Origin: an uncultured Bdellovibrionales bacterium
GTDB lineage: Bacteria > Bdellovibrionota > FAC87 > UBA2466
Assembly (NCBI GenBank): GCA_937903155.1
Contig: CALCZU010000080.1
Span: forward strand, 32,817-96,816
DNA length: 64,000 nucleotides
Direction of reading: 5' to 3'
Shown here piece by piece: positions 34,273 to 43,081 of the stretch. Position numbers and translations under genes: made by a program. The notes under the pieces are model-generated. The model saw only the letters and a program-made list of their open reading frames with translations. It ran no database searches and was not told the DNA's origin. Within the stretch, counting starts at the first letter, position 1. Every line of letters begins with the position of its first letter.

Positions 34273-35775
34273 TTAGTGTCGGAAATGACGCTGTCCAGTA
34301 AAGACCATGGAAATGCCAAGCTCATTACAGGCTTGAATCACTTCACCGTCTCGCTGTGACCCGCCGGGTTGAACAATTCCTCGGATGCCACTCGACTTTA
34401 AAAGATCAATATTGTCCCGGAAGGGGAAGAACGCATCGGAGGCGAGGACCGCTTGCGAAGTCTCTGCGCCCGCTCTTTTGAGTGCGATTTCAACCGCATC
34501 CACTCGACTCATCTGTCCTGCACCAATTCCCAACGTGCGGCCCTTTTTCGCAATCACGATCGCATTCGATCGAACATGCTTTGAAACAAGCCACGCGAAG
34601 ACGAGATCTTTTTCCATTTGTCCCGATTCCATTTTTTTCTCGGTGACCGATTCTAATTTCGGAGGCACTCCGGCGTCGTCGGAAGTTTGAACGAGAAATC
34701 CGCCGAGACTCGATCGAATTTCAAACGCTTGGAAGTTGGGTTTTTCCCATTGAATGATTCGTAAGTTCTTCTTTTTCGAAAAAATCTCAAGTGCAGCAGG
34801 ATCAAAGCTAGGAGCTAAGATGACTTCATAAAAATGTTGAGAAAGAAGTTCTGCCGTTTTTGCATCGACCGGGCGATTGAATGAAACAATTCCGCCGAAA
34901 GCCGATTTGGGATCGCAGTCTAAAGCGGCTTGATAAATTTCAGAAAGTTCTCCCGTAAACGAAGCGACGCCACACGGATTATTATGTTTGATAATCGCGA
35001 CTGCAGGATCGGCGAATTCAGAAGTGAGTCGAGTCGCTGCTTCAGCATCTAAAAGATTATTGTACGAAAGTTCTTTTCCCTGAATGCTTTTCCACGAAGC
35101 TTCGCCTGTCCAAGCGGCCTTTTGGTGTGGGTTTTCGCCGTAACGGAGGGGCAATTGTTTTGAAAGCGAGAGCTGGTGCGGGAGTTCACTTTCGAGCCAA
35201 GCATTTGCGATCATCGCGTCGTATGCGGCGGTACGTTCAAACGTCAGAGCCGCCATCTTTTTTCGAAACGGGTAGCTCGTCCCTTGGTATTTTTTTAATT
35301 CTTCGGCGAGCTCGGCGTAATCTTTCGGATCGGAAGCTACGGTGACGTGGAAATGATTTTTGGCCGATGCGCGAATCATCGAAGGGCCGCCGATATCGAC
35401 AAATTGCGATTGGGTTTTCGTGTCATCTTTTAGATGTTCCCAAAACGGATAAAGATTCACGATGACTAAATCGAAAAGAGGAATTTGAAATTCTGCGACC
35501 TGTTTCAGATCTTCTGCTTCTTCCCGTCTTGCTAAAATACCCCCGAAAATTTTGGGGTGTAAAGTTTTGACGCGACCAGCAAGCATCTCTGGGAATTCTG
35601 TAACGGCTTCAACCGGAATCACCTTGAGGCCTAAGCTCTCGAGGTATTTTGCGGTTCCGCCCGTCGAATAGGTTTCGACATTTAAACTTTTTAAGAGTGG
35701 AGCCAAAGTGTCGAGACCGGATTTGTCCCAGACGCTAACGAGTACCTTCTTAATTGGATTTACAGTATTTTGCAT
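34273..35775 (-). CDS. purH: Bifunctional AICAR transformylase / IMP cyclohydrolase
   Basis: 500 residues. The N-terminal MGS-like cyclohydrolase domain starts at VLVSVWDKSGLDTL, with YSTGGTAKYLESLG and the FPEMLAGRVKTLHPKIFGG block. The C-terminal transformylase has IIKHNNPCGVA and SKHVRSNAIVIAK and ends in a short FTGQRHFRH tail. It performs the last two steps to IMP. Slightly shorter than the usual 510-530 but all motifs are present. It diverges from cbs. Confidence 0.96.
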   Translation of the reverse strand: MQNTVNPIKKVLVSVWDKSGLDTLAPLLKSLNVETYSTGGTAKYLESLGLKVIPVEAVTEFPEMLAGRVKTLHPKIFGGILARREEAEDLKQVAEFQIPLFDLVIVNLYPFWEHLKDDTKTQSQFVDIGGPSMIRASAKNHFHVTVASDPKDYAELAEELKKYQGTSYPFRKKMAALTFERTAAYDAMIANAWLESELPHQLSLSKQLPLRYGENPHQKAAWTGEASWKSIQGKELSYNNLLDAEAATRLTSEFADPAVAIIKHNNPCGVASFTGELSEIYQAALDCDPKSAFGGIVSFNRPVDAKTAELLSQHFYEVILAPSFDPAALEIFSKKKNLRIIQWEKPNFQAFEIRSSLGGFLVQTSDDAGVPPKLESVTEKKMESGQMEKDLVFAWLVSKHVRSNAIVIAKKGRTLGIGAGQMSRVDAVEIALKRAGAETSQAVLASDAFFPFRDNIDLLKSSGIRGIVQPGGSQRDGEVIQACNELGISMVFTGQRHFRH

Positions 35776-35877
35776 ATATAAAGTAGAAAAGGTTCATGGC
35801 TTTTGCCAAGGGTTCACTCGTAATATAGAGTAAATCCGGAACAGTCAACTTCAAGATCAACGGGAGTGATAGCTACT

Positions 35878-37257
35878 ATGTCGCAATTTAAAGAAAATAT
35901 TCTCGAAGCCATCGGAAACACACCCATCGTAAAACTGAACCGTGTCGCAAAAGGCGTTCAAGGCGAGTTGTATGCGAAATGTGAATTCTTAAATCCAGGG
36001 GGTTCCATTAAAGATCGCATCGGTCGTCATATGATCGAGATGGCCGAAAAGGAAGGGAAGTTGAAACCGGGCGGAACGATCGTCGAAGCGACTTCAGGCA
36101 ATACCGGAATGGGACTTGCGATTACGGCCGCAATCAAAGGATACAAAACCGTTTTTGTCATGCCGGATAAAATGTCCGAAGAAAAAAGACAGAATTTAAG
36201 AGCGTTCGGTGCAAAAGTGGTGATGACTCCCACAGGTGTCGAAGCGTCTTCTCCGCATTCTCATTACAGTACGGCAGCACGAATCGCGAAAGAAACACCC
36301 CATGCGTATTTTACAAACCAATATTCCAATCTGAATAATCGAAACACGCATTATCTCACAACGGGACCTGAAATCTGGGAACAGACGAAAGGCGATTTCG
36401 ATACGATTGTGATCGGCATGGGAACCTGTGGCACGATTTCGGGAATCGGAAAATATTTAAAAGAAAAAAAGCCATCGATTAAAGTGATTGGTGTCGATCC
36501 AAAGGGCTCAATTTTACGAGAACTTTTCGAAACCGGAAAACACAGTCCGGCCGTCAGTTACAAAATTGAAGGCATTGGCGAAGATATCAAACCTGAGAAC
36601 TGTGATTTTTCCGTCGTAGATAAAATTATTACGGTGGAAGATAAAGAATCTTTTCTAATGACACGGTCGCTTCTGATGAAAGAAGGGATTTTTTCAGGCA
36701 CTTCTTCGGGAGCCGCTGTCGTAGGCGCACTCCGCTATATGTCTCAACTTAAAACGCCGGAAAAAGTCATCGTGATTTTACCGGATTCTGGAAACCGATA
36801 TCTCAGTAAGACCTACAACGATGCTTGGATGATTGAAAATTCTTATCTCGAAAAAACGCACGAAGCTACGATTCGAGACATGATCAATATTATGCACAAG
36901 ACGACGAAAGTAGTCGCTGCGAAAACAACCGACAAAATCGAATCGGTTGTAAAAATCATGCGTGAAGAAGGCGTGTCTCAACTTCCAGTGCTGGCGGGAA
37001 CAGAGGTCAAAGGCGTCATTGCCGAAATGGCTTTGCTCCGGCCTCTCATCAGTGGGGAAGTGAAAGCCACCGATAGCATTGAAAAACTCGTCGACAGTAA
37101 TTATTCGATTGTCGAAGAAAATGATCCGATGAATCGTTTGAATGATATTTTTACGAATGGAAAAGTCGCTTTTGTGATGGAAGGTGGAAAGGTAAAACAC
37201 ATTCTTACAAAAATCGATTTGATCAGTTTCTTAAGTACCCAGTCCGGTGGAGGTTGA
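35878..37257 (+). CDS. cbs: Cystathionine beta-synthase with C-terminal CBS domain pair
   Basis: 459 residues from the ATG at 35878, preceded by GGGAG; a GTG 12 bases upstream would add four residues. The PLP lysine is K45 in NPGGSIKDRIG. EATSGNTGMGLAI and GMGTCGTISGIGKYL bind the cofactor and phosphate. Residues about 340-459 form two CBS domains (VVKIMREEGVSQLPV, then KVAFVMEGGKVKHILTKID). It condenses serine and homocysteine to cystathionine. The CBS pair may bind SAM or another nucleotide ligand; that is family knowledge. The downstream gamma-lyase gene begins one base after its stop. Confidence 0.93.
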   Translation: MSQFKENILEAIGNTPIVKLNRVAKGVQGELYAKCEFLNPGGSIKDRIGRHMIEMAEKEGKLKPGGTIVEATSGNTGMGLAITAAIKGYKTVFVMPDKMSEEKRQNLRAFGAKVVMTPTGVEASSPHSHYSTAARIAKETPHAYFTNQYSNLNNRNTHYLTTGPEIWEQTKGDFDTIVIGMGTCGTISGIGKYLKEKKPSIKVIGVDPKGSILRELFETGKHSPAVSYKIEGIGEDIKPENCDFSVVDKIITVEDKESFLMTRSLLMKEGIFSGTSSGAAVVGALRYMSQLKTPEKVIVILPDSGNRYLSKTYNDAWMIENSYLEKTHEATIRDMINIMHKTTKVVAAKTTDKIESVVKIMREEGVSQLPVLAGTEVKGVIAEMALLRPLISGEVKATDSIEKLVDSNYSIVEENDPMNRLNDIFTNGKVAFVMEGGKVKHILTKIDLISFLSTQSGGG

Positions 37258-37258
37258 T

Positions 37259-38416
37259 GTGAAAGACGAAAAATTAAGATTTGAAACTTTGGCAGTGCAT
37301 GCGGGGGTCGAACCCGATCCGAGCACGGGCGCGATTATGACGCCGATTTTTGCAACGAGTACTTACGTTCAAAGCTCTCCGGGCGTTTATAAAGGATATG
37401 ATTATTCGCGAACAAAAAATCCGACGCGATCCGCGCTTGAAACTTCTTTCGCAGCGCTAGAAGGCGGAAGTCATGGCTTTGCAATGGCCTCCGGATGTGC
37501 CGCGAGTGATGCGCTCCTGCATCTTCTAGAAGCGGGCGATCATGTCGTGTCAGTCGATGACGTTTACGGTGGAACCAGCCGACTTTTTCGAACGGTTTGG
37601 GCGAGGCATGGAGTCACAACGACTTTCGGAGATCTAACTGCAGAGCCACTCGAGAAGTTTGTCACTCCAAAAACAAAAATGATTTGGATTGAAACTCCGA
37701 CCAATCCTCTTTTAAAAGTCATCGACATTGAAAAAGTCGCCAAGGCTGCGGCGCAATTAAAAACGAAACCTTTAATTGTCGTCGATAATACCTTCGCAAC
37801 CCCTTTTTGCCAGAGTCCCTTCAAATGGGGTGCGGATATTGTTTTGCATTCGACGACAAAATACATCAACGGCCACAGTGACTGTGTCGGTGGCGCCATC
37901 ATGGTCAATGATGAGGCCCTTGCGAAAAGAATTCACCATATTCAAAATTCGGTTGGCGCCATTCAAGGAGCGTTTGAATCGTGGCTTGTTTTGCGAGGGA
38001 TTAAAACCTTAGCGGTTCGAATGAACCGTCATGATGAAAATGGTCGGGCCCTTGCGAAGTTCTTAGAAACGCATCCTAAAGTGGAACGCGTGATTTATCC
38101 AGGCTTAGAATCGCATCCTCAATATGCGACGGCAAAAAAACAAATGCGCGCGTTTGGCGGAATGCTCACCTTTTTCTTAAAAGGCGAAATTGCCGAAGCA
38201 AGAAAATTTCTCGAGAATTTAAAAGTGTTTACTCTAGCAGAAAGCTTGGGAGGTGTTGAATCGCTTGTCGATCATCCGGCGATTATGACACATGCATCGC
38301 TTCCTCCCGAGACCCGCAAAACATTAGGAATTACCGATAACCTGATTCGACTTTCGATAGGAATCGAAAACGTCGAAGACTTAAAAGCGGATTTGGATCA
38401 AGCTTTAAAGAAATAA
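37259..38416 (+). CDS. Cystathionine gamma-lyase or gamma-synthase (Cys/Met PLP enzyme)
   Basis: 385 residues from a GTG at 37259, chosen because GGAGG lies exactly 5 bases upstream; an earlier GTG at 37247 would overlap the cbs stop. YDYSRTKNPTRSALE, ASGCAASDALLH and the PLP lysine (K201 in HSTTKYINGHSD) are typical of the family. Because it is coupled to cbs, the likely role is gamma-lyase, completing reverse transsulfuration from homocysteine to cysteine. Gamma-synthase (MetB) cannot be excluded by sequence alone. Confidence 0.9.
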   Translation: MKDEKLRFETLAVHAGVEPDPSTGAIMTPIFATSTYVQSSPGVYKGYDYSRTKNPTRSALETSFAALEGGSHGFAMASGCAASDALLHLLEAGDHVVSVDDVYGGTSRLFRTVWARHGVTTTFGDLTAEPLEKFVTPKTKMIWIETPTNPLLKVIDIEKVAKAAAQLKTKPLIVVDNTFATPFCQSPFKWGADIVLHSTTKYINGHSDCVGGAIMVNDEALAKRIHHIQNSVGAIQGAFESWLVLRGIKTLAVRMNRHDENGRALAKFLETHPKVERVIYPGLESHPQYATAKKQMRAFGGMLTFFLKGEIAEARKFLENLKVFTLAESLGGVESLVDHPAIMTHASLPPETRKTLGITDNLIRLSIGIENVEDLKADLDQALKK

Positions 38417-38424
38417 AGACAGGC

Positions 38425-39675
38425 TCAATCTTTCTTCCAGTAAAAAAGATTGTTTGTAGTTAAAAATTCGCGGCCTCGCTTCATGTACTTTTGAATGATT
38501 GCTAAACAATCCGCTTGCGATAGTTTTTCTTTATAGTCGGCAACGTAGCCATGAATGGTGATGGGTTCAATCGGATTAAGAGGATAATTTGGAAGAGTCG
38601 AGATTCCTTCCGCCCGAATCGATTTAAATCCAACGCCTGTGTTAAAAAAATGCGACTGATAAAATGTGTCCTGTGTGCCTCCGTATGAAAAAAAAGAAAT
38701 GAGTTCGGGAACCTCGTAAACGTTTTCTGTCTTCAATTGCAAACGATAACCCGTAAATCTAGACAAGTCTGAACAAAGAGTTTTCGCTTGCGCGTCGTCT
38801 GTGTCGATATCCGATAGTGAAAGTTTAAGGGGTTGAGAGACAACGAAGGAAGAACGGAAATTCGTAGTTGGAGTCACGTGTTTTATAAATTCGTGACCAT
38901 ATTCGAAGAGGACTGTCGGGGCGGCGTGATACCGCTCTTTGGAGAAGTAAACAGGGTCAAGAAGGTATTGCCGTGTGACTTTTGCAAATGCGGTGAGAAG
39001 TGTTTTTCCTTTTTGCTGTTTTAAAGCAGGGTGGAACAGTTCCCCATTGATCGCCCGGACCGAATCGCTATTTTGAGTGACTGAAATCGTTGATTTGGTT
39101 TCAGTGAGGGGAACCGATTTTACATCGGGAAGGATCGTCGCAAAAAGGAGCTCATGAAAGATTAAGGCGGCTCGATTAGGGGTATCCACTAATTTTTTGT
39201 AAAGTTCCTTATCAATCCGCACATCGACCCCTTTTCGGACCGCAATTGTGGGGCGGTCTTTGGGTTCGACTTCAAGGACGGTAGTGCCTTCCCAAGCATC
39301 GACGAGTTCCTTGTCGACCTGATAAAATCTTAAATGGTTCAATGCGGTGTAGAGTGTGTAACCGAGACCTGAGTTGTAGTAACCGACTTCTAAGAGTTTG
39401 AGTGCCAAGAGCTTACAAAGATCTTTGTCCTTAAAAATGGAATAAGGCTGAGTTTCAATGAATTTTAAAATCGTTGAATAACTCGGATGTTTTTCCATTT
39501 CTTCATCTATCCAGACTTCCTCTTGAAGCCCTTTTTCTACTAGGTCAAAGACGTAAAGCTTCCCTTTAATGTAGATGCCATTTCCACCTCGACCGCCTTC
39601 ATTTCCCGCGAAACTGGGGCTTGCGACAAATGCTATTTGAATCAGGGTAAAAAAAAGAGCGGTTTTTAGAATCAT
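38425..39675 (-). CDS. Exported protein with GNEGGRGG motif, second copy of the regulator-linked family
   Basis: 416 residues. The signal peptide is MILKTALFFTLIQIAFVASP then SFA, cleaved before GNEGGRGGNG. Directly after comes IYIKGKLYVFDLVEKGLQEE, a pattern I associate with a large group of predicted exported proteins in Bdellovibrionota. The middle has NRAALIFHELLFA, matching CFHEYLLAA in the protein at 423-1766. No full HExxH motif is present, so enzymatic function is not assigned. It starts 10 bases after the TIGR02147-like gene stop, the same order as at the left edge of the window. Confidence 0.78.
   Translation of the reverse strand: MILKTALFFTLIQIAFVASPSFAGNEGGRGGNGIYIKGKLYVFDLVEKGLQEEVWIDEEMEKHPSYSTILKFIETQPYSIFKDKDLCKLLALKLLEVGYYNSGLGYTLYTALNHLRFYQVDKELVDAWEGTTVLEVEPKDRPTIAVRKGVDVRIDKELYKKLVDTPNRAALIFHELLFATILPDVKSVPLTETKSTISVTQNSDSVRAINGELFHPALKQQKGKTLLTAFAKVTRQYLLDPVYFSKERYHAAPTVLFEYGHEFIKHVTPTTNFRSSFVVSQPLKLSLSDIDTDDAQAKTLCSDLSRFTGYRLQLKTENVYEVPELISFFSYGGTQDTFYQSHFFNTGVGFKSIRAEGISTLPNYPLNPIEPITIHGYVADYKEKLSQADCLAIIQKYMKRGREFLTTNNLFYWKKD
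38426..38452. terminator. Inverted repeat between convergent cystathionine gamma-lyase and exported-protein genes
   Basis: CAATCTTT and AAAGATTG form perfect 8-base arms around an 11-base loop, starting 9 bases after the gamma-lyase stop and followed by TTTG on the plus strand. It overlaps the last codons of the opposite gene. A weak bidirectional terminator is possible. Confidence 0.3.
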
Positions 39676-39685
39676 AGGTTTCCTT

Positions 39686-40381
39686 TTATAATTTCTCCAA
39701 TGAGAAAAGATTTGTGCAAAATGCCATCACGGTGTCAGGCGCTCCCCGAGATTCGAGTTCCTGAACGAGTTGTCGTCTGAACGTAGTAATTTTCTCTGAG
39801 GCGAATTGAATATCTTTTGCATTCATCGCAAACGTATTGACCCGCAAGTCCCGTTTTAAAACATCTCCCTGATCCATCGATTCGTTGGCTTTATCGAGGT
39901 ACATTCGAATCAACGCCGAACTGAAAGACGACTGGACGAAATTGTTGAGATGAATCGGCCGTGATTTTTGTATCCATTTTCCCGACTTCGTTTTGGCAAG
40001 CAGTTGGGTTCGGATAAGGTCTTGAATCGCAATCTTCACTTGAGTTTCGGTCACCCCAAAACGCTTGGCGAGTGATTTGGGAGTAAAAGATTTGCTCGTT
40101 GTCGTGCTGCTGAGGATTGCATAATGGAGCCAGGAAGCAATTTTTTCGAATTGATCGGCTTTAATCTCGGAGTATTCATCTCGAGAGGAGGGAGTGCTAG
40201 GCTCTCTAAACTTTTGCTCGATCAAGGCTTCCAATTTTCGAGATGGATTTCTTTTTCCATTTAAAACCATCGACAAAAGAGAATGACTCACGCCGAGTGA
40301 TTTCGCGAAGGAGCGCACGGAGTACCGAGGGTTTTTAAGACTCCGTCTTTGATACTCTCTGATTAAAACTTCGAGCGCCAT
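39686..40381 (-). CDS. TIGR02147-like (DUF4423) transcriptional regulator, complete
   Basis: 231 residues. The N-terminal helix-turn-helix (SVRSFAKSLGVSHSLLSMVL, about residues 22-41) is followed by NGKRNPSRKL. A second winged-helix segment (SLAKRFGVTETQVKIAIQDL, about residues 103-122) and a C-terminal helical domain (ITTFRRQLVQEL) complete the family layout. It probably controls the adjacent exported-protein gene and itself. Upstream lie a TATAGC -10, only 6 bases before the ATG, and two TTTGTGAA direct repeats (plus-strand orientation) 22 bases apart. Confidence 0.85.
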   Translation of the reverse strand: MALEVLIREYQRRSLKNPRYSVRSFAKSLGVSHSLLSMVLNGKRNPSRKLEALIEQKFREPSTPSSRDEYSEIKADQFEKIASWLHYAILSSTTTSKSFTPKSLAKRFGVTETQVKIAIQDLIRTQLLAKTKSGKWIQKSRPIHLNNFVQSSFSSALIRMYLDKANESMDQGDVLKRDLRVNTFAMNAKDIQFASEKITTFRRQLVQELESRGAPDTVMAFCTNLFSLEKL

Positions 40382-40387
40382 GGACTT

Positions 40388-40450
40388 GCTATAGGAAGGC
40401 TGTGGACAAAAAGCAAACTATTTGTGAAGAGAGTGGTTACGTTTTGTGAA
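40388..40450 (-). promoter_or_regulatory. Promoter and direct-repeat operator of the TIGR02147-like gene
   Basis: On the minus strand TTGCTT, a 17-base spacer and TATAGC are followed by 6 bases to the ATG, so the mRNA would be leaderless. Upstream, the octamer TTTGTGAA occurs on the plus strand at 40421-40428 and 40443-40450, exactly 22 bases apart (two helical turns). That suits a dimeric regulator, perhaps the gene's own product. Confidence 0.45.
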
Positions 40451-40468
40451 CAGTTTTCGAAGCTGTAT

Positions 40469-40678
40469 TTACCAAGGTTGTTTAAATGCGACAGTCATGA
40501 GAATGGCGCCGATGCCCCAGAGCAGGTAATCATTTTCGATGAAATAGGGATAAACTAACAACGCCGCTCCAATGAGCATCGTGGGGAGTTCGCCTTCGGC
40601 TTTTCCTTTTTTGATAAAATAAAATCCGAAGGAACCAAAAATGAGGCCAGCGAGAATGCCTGAGAGTGTAAAGTTCAT
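40469..40678 (-). CDS. Small conserved membrane protein downstream of lgt
   Basis: 69 residues with two or three hydrophobic segments (LSGILAGLIFGSFGFYFI, then MLIGAALLVYPYFI and LLWGIGAILMTVAF). Similar small proteins in proteobacteria are sometimes labelled amino acid transport proteins without evidence. It overlaps the lgt stop in an ATGA arrangement, so it is translated from the same operon. A role beside lipoprotein maturation is possible but inferred from position only. Confidence 0.72.
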   Translation of the reverse strand: MNFTLSGILAGLIFGSFGFYFIKKGKAEGELPTMLIGAALLVYPYFIENDYLLWGIGAILMTVAFKQPW

Positions 40679-41535
40679 CTCCGTTTTTTTACGGGATACT
40701 TCGATTTGGTCTTAGTTTTGGTTCGTGTTTTGGTTTCGAGGGTCGATGCTAACGGCAGTGTCGTTTTCCCGTAAACGAGCATCGCAACAATTGCAAAAGG
40801 CAAGATTCCAAGGGACACGAGTTGGGAATAACTAATAAGCCCATTGAAAATAAATCCTCGGTAATCGTCTCCTCTAAAGTATTCGATGATGAAGCGCAAA
40901 ACCGCGTACATGCTGATCGCGTGGAGAAAAACTTGCCCGCGGTACTTTCGATGCTTGAAAAGATACTCGAGATAAATCCAGATAAAAAACGCTCCAAACG
41001 ATTCGTAAAGTTGGGTGGGGTGCACGGGAACATTTCTCAAACTGGTAAAGGCATCTGGATTCGTAAAGGTCACGGCCCAGGGAACATCTGAGGGTTTTCC
41101 CCAGCAGCAACCTGCGAAGAAACAACCGATTCGTCCTAAGAAAAGACCAAAGGTGGTTGAGGGTGTACAGATATCTGCCCATCCTAAAAAATCAATCTTC
41201 TGCAGTTTGACATAGACTGAGATCCCAAAAATTCCCATCAGAAGCGCGCCATAAAAAGTATAGCCGCCTTCCCAGACTGCGAGGATCTTCGAGGGATGCG
41301 ACAGGTAAAAAGAGGGCTCTTCAAAAAAAACGTGAAAGAGACGGCTTCCGACAATGGAAGAAAGGATAATCACCAAAAAAAGATTTTCGACATGCCGGGG
41401 TTCTTCACCCAGTTGATAGGCGCGTCTTAAACTTGTGAAGTACGCGATTGAAAACGAAAGCGCTAAGAGAACTCCATAAGTTGGAATTCGGTAGTGATGT
41501 TCGCCAATGACCCAATCATACAGAAACGGATGCAT
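40675..41535 (-). CDS. lgt: Prolipoprotein diacylglyceryl transferase
   Basis: 286 residues with seven hydrophobic segments. GRIGCFFAGCCWGKPSD is the Lgt signature containing the conserved Arg and Gly residues, and VPVHPTQLYESFGAF is the second conserved block. The C-terminus is a basic tail (KTRTKTKTKSKYPVKKR). It attaches diacylglycerol to the lipobox Cys, the first maturation step. It overlaps lnt by 20 bases. Confidence 0.95.
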   Translation of the reverse strand: MHPFLYDWVIGEHHYRIPTYGVLLALSFSIAYFTSLRRAYQLGEEPRHVENLFLVIILSSIVGSRLFHVFFEEPSFYLSHPSKILAVWEGGYTFYGALLMGIFGISVYVKLQKIDFLGWADICTPSTTFGLFLGRIGCFFAGCCWGKPSDVPWAVTFTNPDAFTSLRNVPVHPTQLYESFGAFFIWIYLEYLFKHRKYRGQVFLHAISMYAVLRFIIEYFRGDDYRGFIFNGLISYSQLVSLGILPFAIVAMLVYGKTTLPLASTLETKTRTKTKTKSKYPVKKRR

Positions 41536-43081
41536 TTTTTAATCTCCAGATGCCTAAGCCTACCACTAGGCCTAAGAGTATCATAATCCAGTCGCCATAC
41601 TGGACGTAGATCGTTCTCTCAGGCGATACGGGGACTGAAATATTTGCTTGAATGACGCCGTCTTCAAACACGCCCGTGCGGTGCAGGATGTTACCGTAAA
41701 TATCGACTAAGAAACTCGTTCCGGTGTTTGTCACTCTTAAAAAGGGAATGCGGGCTTCAATGGCTCTGAAATTGGTGAGAGACGCATGCAAGTAGGGTTC
41801 GGAGGTCGGCCCGAACCAGGAGTCGTTTGTGAGATTGACGATGACATTCGGTCCATAGCCTGCCGTCCGTCGATAAAAACTGGGAATGATATCTTCGTAA
41901 CAAATCGTGCAGCCGACTCTTAAACCATTCGGAAGGGGAATGGGTTCTTGAGTCATTCCGCGTTCGAAGTTCGCGACTTGGGGAAACATTCGATAAAGTG
42001 CCGGGAAACTGTCACCTAGAGGAAGAAATTCTCCGAAAGGCAGGAGAATACTTTTTGCGTAAAGAGTCGTGTAGTTGGGTTTGCCCGGTTCGAAGACAAA
42101 GGCGGCATTTCGATCTTTAAGACTATCCAAAGCTCCTTTTCCATAGCCGCCAATAATAAAATTCGTGTTTTTTTCAGCGATGTATTTTTTGATGTCGAGA
42201 GCATAACGCGAAGGAAAATCCATTTGAAAGGGCATGGCGGTTTCGGGCCAGAGCACTAAATCGCTTTTTGTTTTTGCCAGCGCTTCATCGGTGAGCTTTT
42301 GATATTTTTCGACGACGTAGGTAACTCGTCCTGCAATTCCTTTTTCGGCGGCGACTTTTTCAAGACTGCCGATATTGGGTTGGACGAGTAATACGTTGAT
42401 GTCGCGCATTTCGGGGGAGAAATGATTTAAACGATACCAGGAAAAACCCAATGAAAAACACCAAAGAGAAGCACAGACGATGCTTGCGACTTTAGGGAAT
42501 TTGCCCGCCGAAACCTTCACATGAAGAATGGAGCCAGTTTGATAGAGGAGAAAAGTTAAAAACGTACATCCTGTCAGTTCGACAATTTGGATGAGATAAG
42601 GCTGTTGATACAGCGAGTGTCCGAGATACCACGGGAAAAGTTTTGGGATCGTGTATTCAATCAGCGTAAAAAGTGCCGGCAGAAAGAAAGGAATAAAAAA
42701 CTGAGAAGTGATCTTTGATTTTGAGTTTAAGCGACACTCCGTAATAATTTTGTAACCTAGAAGAGTAAAAAGAGGAAAGTTCAGTGCCCCGAAGCCGCAA
42801 AATGCAAGGAACATGAGGACCGCAACGGACCAGGGAACATAGGCAAATTCATGTAAAACATAAGCGACCCAGTAAAATCCGCCCACCATCACCACAAAAG
42901 AAGTCAGAAACCCCAGCCAAAACGCCTGTTTTGACGACGAGACTCTAAAAAGAAGCGAATTGAATAGAATCGGAAATAAAATCAGACTCGGAATGAGGTT
43001 GTAACGCTCAAACGCCAAAAAGACGGACACTCCGGCGAAAATGGATAAAAAATAAAGATTATTTAAGAGCTTGTTCGACAT
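41516..43081 (-). CDS. lnt: Apolipoprotein N-acyltransferase
   Basis: 521 residues. Five or six N-terminal membrane segments precede the nitrilase-like domain. The catalytic Glu is in LVLWPETAMPF and the catalytic Cys in VGCTICYEDIIPSF. The nearby Lys region (YAKSILLPFGEFLPLGD) is also present. It adds the third acyl chain to mature lipoproteins. Both genes of the maturation pair adjacent in one operon is less common than their separate locations in E. coli. Confidence 0.94.
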   Translation of the reverse strand: MSNKLLNNLYFLSIFAGVSVFLAFERYNLIPSLILFPILFNSLLFRVSSSKQAFWLGFLTSFVVMVGGFYWVAYVLHEFAYVPWSVAVLMFLAFCGFGALNFPLFTLLGYKIITECRLNSKSKITSQFFIPFFLPALFTLIEYTIPKLFPWYLGHSLYQQPYLIQIVELTGCTFLTFLLYQTGSILHVKVSAGKFPKVASIVCASLWCFSLGFSWYRLNHFSPEMRDINVLLVQPNIGSLEKVAAEKGIAGRVTYVVEKYQKLTDEALAKTKSDLVLWPETAMPFQMDFPSRYALDIKKYIAEKNTNFIIGGYGKGALDSLKDRNAAFVFEPGKPNYTTLYAKSILLPFGEFLPLGDSFPALYRMFPQVANFERGMTQEPIPLPNGLRVGCTICYEDIIPSFYRRTAGYGPNVIVNLTNDSWFGPTSEPYLHASLTNFRAIEARIPFLRVTNTGTSFLVDIYGNILHRTGVFEDGVIQANISVPVSPERTIYVQYGDWIMILLGLVVGLGIWRLKNASVSV

